Source: Zoroaster sp. YZ-2022 (lineage: Eukaryota; Echinodermata; Asteroidea; Forcipulatida; Zoroasteridae). From it: a DNA stretch of 64,000 nucleotides. The notes under the pieces were generated by a model that searched no databases, was not told the DNA's origin, and saw only the letters and a list, made by a program, of their open reading frames with translations. Below are positions 59,100-64,000 of this stretch, in pieces. Positions within the stretch are counted from its first letter, which is position 1. The number at the start of each line of letters is the position of its first letter. Made by a program: the position numbers and the translations under genes. The stretch is taken from positions 90,177,204 to 90,241,203 of the forward strand of contig CM055816.1 of assembly GCA_029582265.1 (NCBI GenBank), read 5' to 3'.

Positions 59100-60780
59100 T
59101 ATGATACGATATTATATGATCTGTTAAAAATATTCAAATTATTCTCATTAATAAATTTTTGGATATCATTTAAATAATTTAAAATAACAAACTTTTCTAA
59201 TTGTATGTGAAACTTTAATGCGATGATGCAATCAGACTTCTCTAAAAATAATGTTATCAGGGCTGTATAACAACAGGGGTATGGGCTATTATTTGAATTT
59301 AGGAAAGATTATTCTCTTTCCTATTCCGATTAGAATGGAAAACTACAATTGAATGTATTTTCACTATTCGTTAACACCCTGGGAATATAAATAAAATCCT
59401 AAGTTTATATTTTCTTTGGTTTATTTATTTTGATTTCAAGAAAGTATAAAAATTTTATACTTTAAGAAAGTTTGTTAACATTGCAAAAAAACAATTGTTT
59501 GTTGATACTTTTTGGGCTGCAGTGTGGGGGCAAAAAGTTCCTTTTTCCTCAATTAGCCAACAAACCCCATTTTTGTATAAGGTAAACAGTTTTTGGGTTG
59601 TCTGTGTTTATGCATGCAAATTTTTTAAAGTTTCAATGAAAGAAATTATACAAAAAAATTTTTGAAAGGCTTTTTGAAAAAAACCTTATTTGGGTTAACC
59701 ATAATCCTTGCACGTTTTAGATAGACTTTAAAGTGATCATATTTGTAATAAAATTAACGTCTCAAAGGGTTACTCAAATGATGCCCTTGTTTTTAATATT
59801 TTGGATTCCGTTGTTACCGTCAATTATTATATTTACCTCTTAACAATTTGAAACCCCTAGATTTTTTTAAAAGTATCTTATCAAAGCTCACCCGTCAGTT
59901 GAAATAGTAAATCTCTGGTTGATAGTCGGGAAACGGGGATGATCGGTATAGAACGGTTTAAAGTCTCTTTTTGGGTGAAGTGTTAAGACCGGCATGAAGG
60001 GACATTAAATTCTGTTAAGCAGTGGCACCCCCAAAAAAGTTTCCCAAACTGCTGGGATCGGTTTTTTCCCAAGGAAACATATGTGCTGGACTACCGTGAA
60101 TCAAACCAGGTAACAGAATACATAACAAATTATTTTTCCCAAACAAAACAGAGAATAAAAAAAGGGAAAAACGTAAACAAAACTAAAAAACAAAAACAAG
60201 TATAATAAAAAACGAAGAACGAAGAGAGAAAAAAGAAAAAAAAAAGGAAAATGGGAAATAATTAAACAAAGAGAAATAATTAACGTGCACACAAATAAAT
60301 TTTAAAAAGTATCATTTAAAGTAATTGGGTAAATAAAATACGGACAAACAACATTAAATAAAAATTTGTTTGAAAAGAACCTGCTGATTCCAAACGGCCA
60401 AAATTTTTTTGCATTGATACTACATTTTTTAGGTTGGGCTTTTGCAACAGTTAATTTTATTTATACAAACAAGGTTAAAAAATCTACATTCTAGATCAAA
60501 CAAAACTTTTTGTCGTGTTTCGCAATGAAAAGGATTTTCGAAATTTTTTTTATTTAAATTATAAATTTTTTTATGAAAAAAAAACACTTTGAAAAAAAAA
60601 CTGCTGAAAAATATTGAAGCTTGGTTTAACAGAATTAATTTCCCTCATGAAAGTATGACGTCGGGACGTTTATGACCTACTTTAAATTTCGGGAAAAAAC
60701 GTTAAAAAAGAATTTTTTGGGGCGTTAAACCCCCCCCCCCAACCCCCCCCAACCCCTTTACCCCCTGGTTGGGCCAACCC
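59100..60780. other. AT-rich interval, low sequence quality
   Basis: No exon is recognised. Long homopolymers and purine-rich tracts (60110-60260) dominate. Any further EGF exons of the gene would be upstream, at higher coordinates, but none was found. Confidence 0.35.
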
Positions 60781-63125
60781 CTCCTGATTGGTTGAAACCG
60801 CGTGCGTGTCCCCAAAACACCCGGGGCCCAACCCAAAAAACTTGCTCTGGTTTGGGAACTCAAATGGCCCCTGTTGACAGCTGTGGTTGGGAAAAAATGA
60901 TATTAAAACTTTGTCTTATGGGGGGGTTTTGTTGGTGCAACCAGAGTTGATCGGGTGTTCCCAAGTCACTAGTTGGCACTTATTTGTGGGTTACATCGAC
61001 GCGAACATGGCGAGACGTAACCATCTTGGTTCCGTCAAAAACACCAAACCCCTTTTAAAAGCAAAGCCATTCTCCCATTTTGTGGTTTCAGAAATGTAAC
61101 GTCCATTTCGCCCCAGAAATATCTAGCCCAAAAATATGGGGAACATTTTTCAAAAGGTTTATGAACAAAATTATTTTGGGAACCGCGGGCAGGAAAAAAT
61201 TTGGGCCTTAACCGTTTCTTAGTTTAGCACTTTTTTTGAATATCCGGTGAAAGCGCAATGCTGTTTTTATAACCAGTCTATATATACCATCCTTAATACC
61301 CACTAACATTTTTTTCATCAGATTGTCTAAATTTTCTTAGGTTTTTGAATTTCCCAGTAAACACTAGGGGTTAAAATGACACCAATGATTCAACTTTTTC
61401 TTCCATGGTGTTTTATTGGTGGTTTAAATTATACCACAAGTACATGAGTCAGGCGATTGATGTACATCTTCTGATCGTCACCATGACTGGTTGAAACCCC
61501 CCCTCGCGGGCGCACAAAACACCGGGGCCCATATTTAAAAACCCGGGCCCGTTGGCAAAATAAAGGGCCCCCAGTTGACAGCTAACCTGTTGGAAGCGTT
61601 ATATTCATAAAATTTCTGGGGTGGTTTTGTTTGGGTGCAACAGGGGGTTTATCTGGGGGGTCCAAGTCACTGGGTTTGGGCCCTCATTTTTGGGTTAAAT
61701 CGGGTAACGCGAGACGTTTCCCCTCTTGGTCTTGCCGTCAAAAAAACGCCGCCCATTGAAAAACAAATTGCCATTCTCCGGTTTTTGGGTTTTGGGAACT
61801 CAATCCTACCCCGCTAGAAATATCTAGCTGGCAACTGCTAAAAAATTTTTGAAGGTTTTATGAATACAAAATTTGTTGGAACCGCGGGCAAACACTGATT
61901 TACGGCGTAAAGGGCCTAGTTGGCTGCTGTTAGCAGGGATGAATATCCACGGGGGAACAGCTGGCACATACTGTTCTGTTTTGATAAGCCCGTCTATACC
62001 CTCCCTTAAATAACCCACGTGATTCGTTTTTTTCATCAAATGACCCAATGATTCCTTTATTCTTCCAGGGTGTTTATATTGGTGGGTTCCCCAATATTAT
62101 CACCACTGGTGTACCAAAATTTATAAAAACCCAAGTTTTTGGGTTGAAAAACGGGGATGTAACCAATCTTCACAATAAATTGTTATATACAAAAGAACAG
62201 AATACCATCTTGAACGGGGGGTTGTTAAAAGCTATTCAGAATTAGGGGAAAAAAAAACAATTTTTTTCATTCTAACGAAATTAATTTTTTTGGGGAAACA
62301 TTACAAATTTTTAAAAAAATACATTACCTACTGCTGCTTTTACGTATTGTTTTTGGTCACTGGATATACGTACTGTTTTCTTTTACGTTTTAAAATTATG
62401 GTCACTAAAAATATGTTTTCCCAAGGAAATTAAATTGCCAATAGTTCTACCCAAACATAGAATGTGGTTACAACTGGGTGGGGAAACCCAAATTTTGGTT
62501 AAAAAGGGGTTGGGGACACACGGGACAAACCCTGGGGTAATTGGGTCTGTCCTTTTACCATTGGGAATATACCGTAATATGGGTTTTGACATGGGAGGGG
62601 ATAAAACAAAAAGGGATCTATTTTGCAAAATCTTTCCTGAAAATTCCGTAGCTTTGAATGAATGTGCACCCAAATAATAAGATTATTTTGGGGCGGGGTT
62701 TAAGAAAATTTTACGATCATCTTAAAACTTTACGTTCATAACAAAGACGAAGGTTTTTTGCTTGACAGGAAAGTGATAATAAATTAATAAACTTAATCAA
62801 AAATTGTTTTATTTACATCCCTAACACCGTTTGGATTGATCAGCCATATCTAAGACATGATATTATGGATAAATAGAAATTAGCTGTTGCAAACTGCAAA
62901 CCTAAAGGACCTGTAGTATAAATAGAAATTAGCTGTTGCAAACTGCTTGGTGACCAACCTAAAGGACCTAAAAAGCAGGCTTTTATGAATATCAGCACAG
63001 GTGAACAGCTGGCACATACTTTTTTGATTTTGATAAGCCAGTCTATACCATCCGTTATAAATACACCCACGTGATTACGTTTTGTTCATCAAAATGACAC
63101 CAATGATGTCAACTTTATTCTTCAA
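60780..63125. repeat. Tandem ~700-bp units, about three copies
   Basis: Unit starts are near 60781 and 61483 (gattggttgaaacc / gactggttgaaacc, later ggtgcaac and ccaagtcact). Unit ends recur near 61250-61320, 61950-62065 and 62995-63120 (cagctggcacatact, ttttgataagcc, gtctatacc, cacgtgatt). The middle copies carry many homopolymer differences. No coding potential is conserved. Confidence 0.7.
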
Positions 63126-63137
63126 CTTTATTCTTTA

Positions 63138-64000
63138 TTCTTGCCATAACCGAGACATGGTTTAAACCTAATGATGACTTGCCCCCCCGTGAGTGTACTC
63201 CTGCTGGCTACTCTCCCCATCATATCCCCAGACCAATAAGACCGGTGGAGGTTGACTACTCTTTAGGTCAGTTTTCTGTCAGTATAAAAAGTGTTCATTG
63301 ACTACCTAACATTTGAATCTCTGCATGCTGAGGTAACGTCAACTCTAGATCTGTTCACCTTGTGTTATCGACCAGAAAGGGATGTTGATTGTAATCATGT
63401 AAACTTCTCCATTTTTCTGCAGGAATTTGAAAAATTAATTGTCGATTATCTCTTACACCCATCTTACATTATTTTAACCGGCGATTTTAACATTCATATG
63501 GACATTATTTCAAACAATTATGCAAATCAGTTTAAAGATCTGCTCTCTGCTCATGGACTTATACAGCAATCCAGCACCCACTCATCGGTATGGTCACTGT
63601 CTTGACCTCATGATAACGATGAAAATACTTCACCTCTTATCTCGAATATAACTATTCATCCTGGCTTATCTGATCATTATGCAATCATGGTAAATTTGAA
63701 CCTTAAAAAACCTCCCATACCTACCATTTCTGTAACTACTCGCCACTGGAAAAAAGTAAATATTAAACATTTATGTCATGATATTGAATCTCAACTGGAA
63801 AATGTAAACCTTGAAGATGGTGAGCTGGATTCTTGTGTCAGTCTATTTGAATCTACTGTCCATCTTGGATGATCATGCCCCGCAAAAAACTCGAACTGTT
63901 AAACTACAATCTGAATCCCCCTGGTTCAATAATGATATCCGTGCTGCAAGGAAAATCCGCCGTCAACGAGCGAAGATGGCTGACAATGGGAAACTTGGGT
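63138..64000 (+). mobile_element. Non-LTR retrotransposon, endonuclease region (partial, frameshifted)
   Basis: The reading frames in order give ILAITETWFKPNDD and TPAGYSPHHIPRP, then FTLCYRPERD, LTGDFNIHMD, HGHCLDLMI-like sequence, PGLSDHYAIM and SPWFNNDIRAARKIRRQRAK. These are the ordered motifs of an apurinic-type endonuclease of a non-LTR retrotransposon (TETW Glu, GDFN, SDH) and the linker before the reverse transcriptase. The PWFN..I..ARK.RR linker suggests a CR1/L2-like clade (tentative). At least three frameshifts (near 63265, 63585 and 63860) show a decayed copy. The reverse transcriptase would lie beyond the window. It is inserted at the end of the last ~700-bp tandem unit. Confidence 0.8.

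Overview
This 64-kb window is eukaryotic, AT-rich, repeat-dense and intron-containing. Spliceosomal exons, SINEs with tRNA-like heads, hAT- and mariner-type MITEs, a Penelope-like element, a non-LTR retrotransposon, LRR and EGF exons and a ZU5-UPA gene together suggest a marine invertebrate deuterostome, perhaps an echinoderm or hemichordate. That placement is an inference from gene and repeat content. There are no rRNA genes, genuine tRNA genes, CRISPR arrays or operons. Two gaps of exactly 500 N (8943-9442, 50039-50538) interrupt the assembly, and about 51.9-62.8 kb looks poorly polished.

Layout. 1-7.3 kb: two copies of a dispersed repeat carrying hairpin modules. 8.6-8.9 kb: the 3' end of a leucine-rich-repeat gene on the minus strand, cut by the first gap. 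10.3-22.7 kb: a tandem segmental duplication. Each copy holds the same decayed TE-associated gene, and both copies carry the same two MITEs. 23.5-31.5 kb: a multi-exon minus-strand gene, the best host gene here. I traced nine exons with consistent splice phases encoding a helical/coiled-coil region, a ZU5 domain and a UPA domain, then further helical sequence. Its ZU5 exon is split by a 648-bp hAT-type insertion with a perfect 8-bp target duplication. 31.5-36.2 kb: mostly non-coding with low-complexity repeats.

36.27-47.39 kb: the most striking object, an ~11.1-kb DNA transposon. Its ends are inverted repeats made of arrays of a 21-bp palindrome-containing unit (about 31 units left, 7 right). 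Two spliced genes converge from just inside the two arrays. The plus-strand gene is a SAM-like plus HECT-like ubiquitin-ligase-type protein. The minus-strand gene is an integrase-type DDE transposase. This copy is decayed: two homopolymer frameshifts lie in the HECT gene, a MITE ends the transposase ORF just after the third catalytic residue, and SINEs sit inside it.

47.5-50 kb: a 5'-truncated Penelope-like element (GIY-YIG part), an inverted repeat, a complete mariner MITE and a SINE. 52.4-59.1 kb: EGF-like exons on the minus strand in tandemly duplicated ~2-kb units, one of which has a ~60-bp minisatellite expanded to ~1.8 kb. 60.8-63.1 kb: ~700-bp tandem units. 63.1-64.0 kb: the endonuclease part of a decayed non-LTR retrotransposon that runs off the window.
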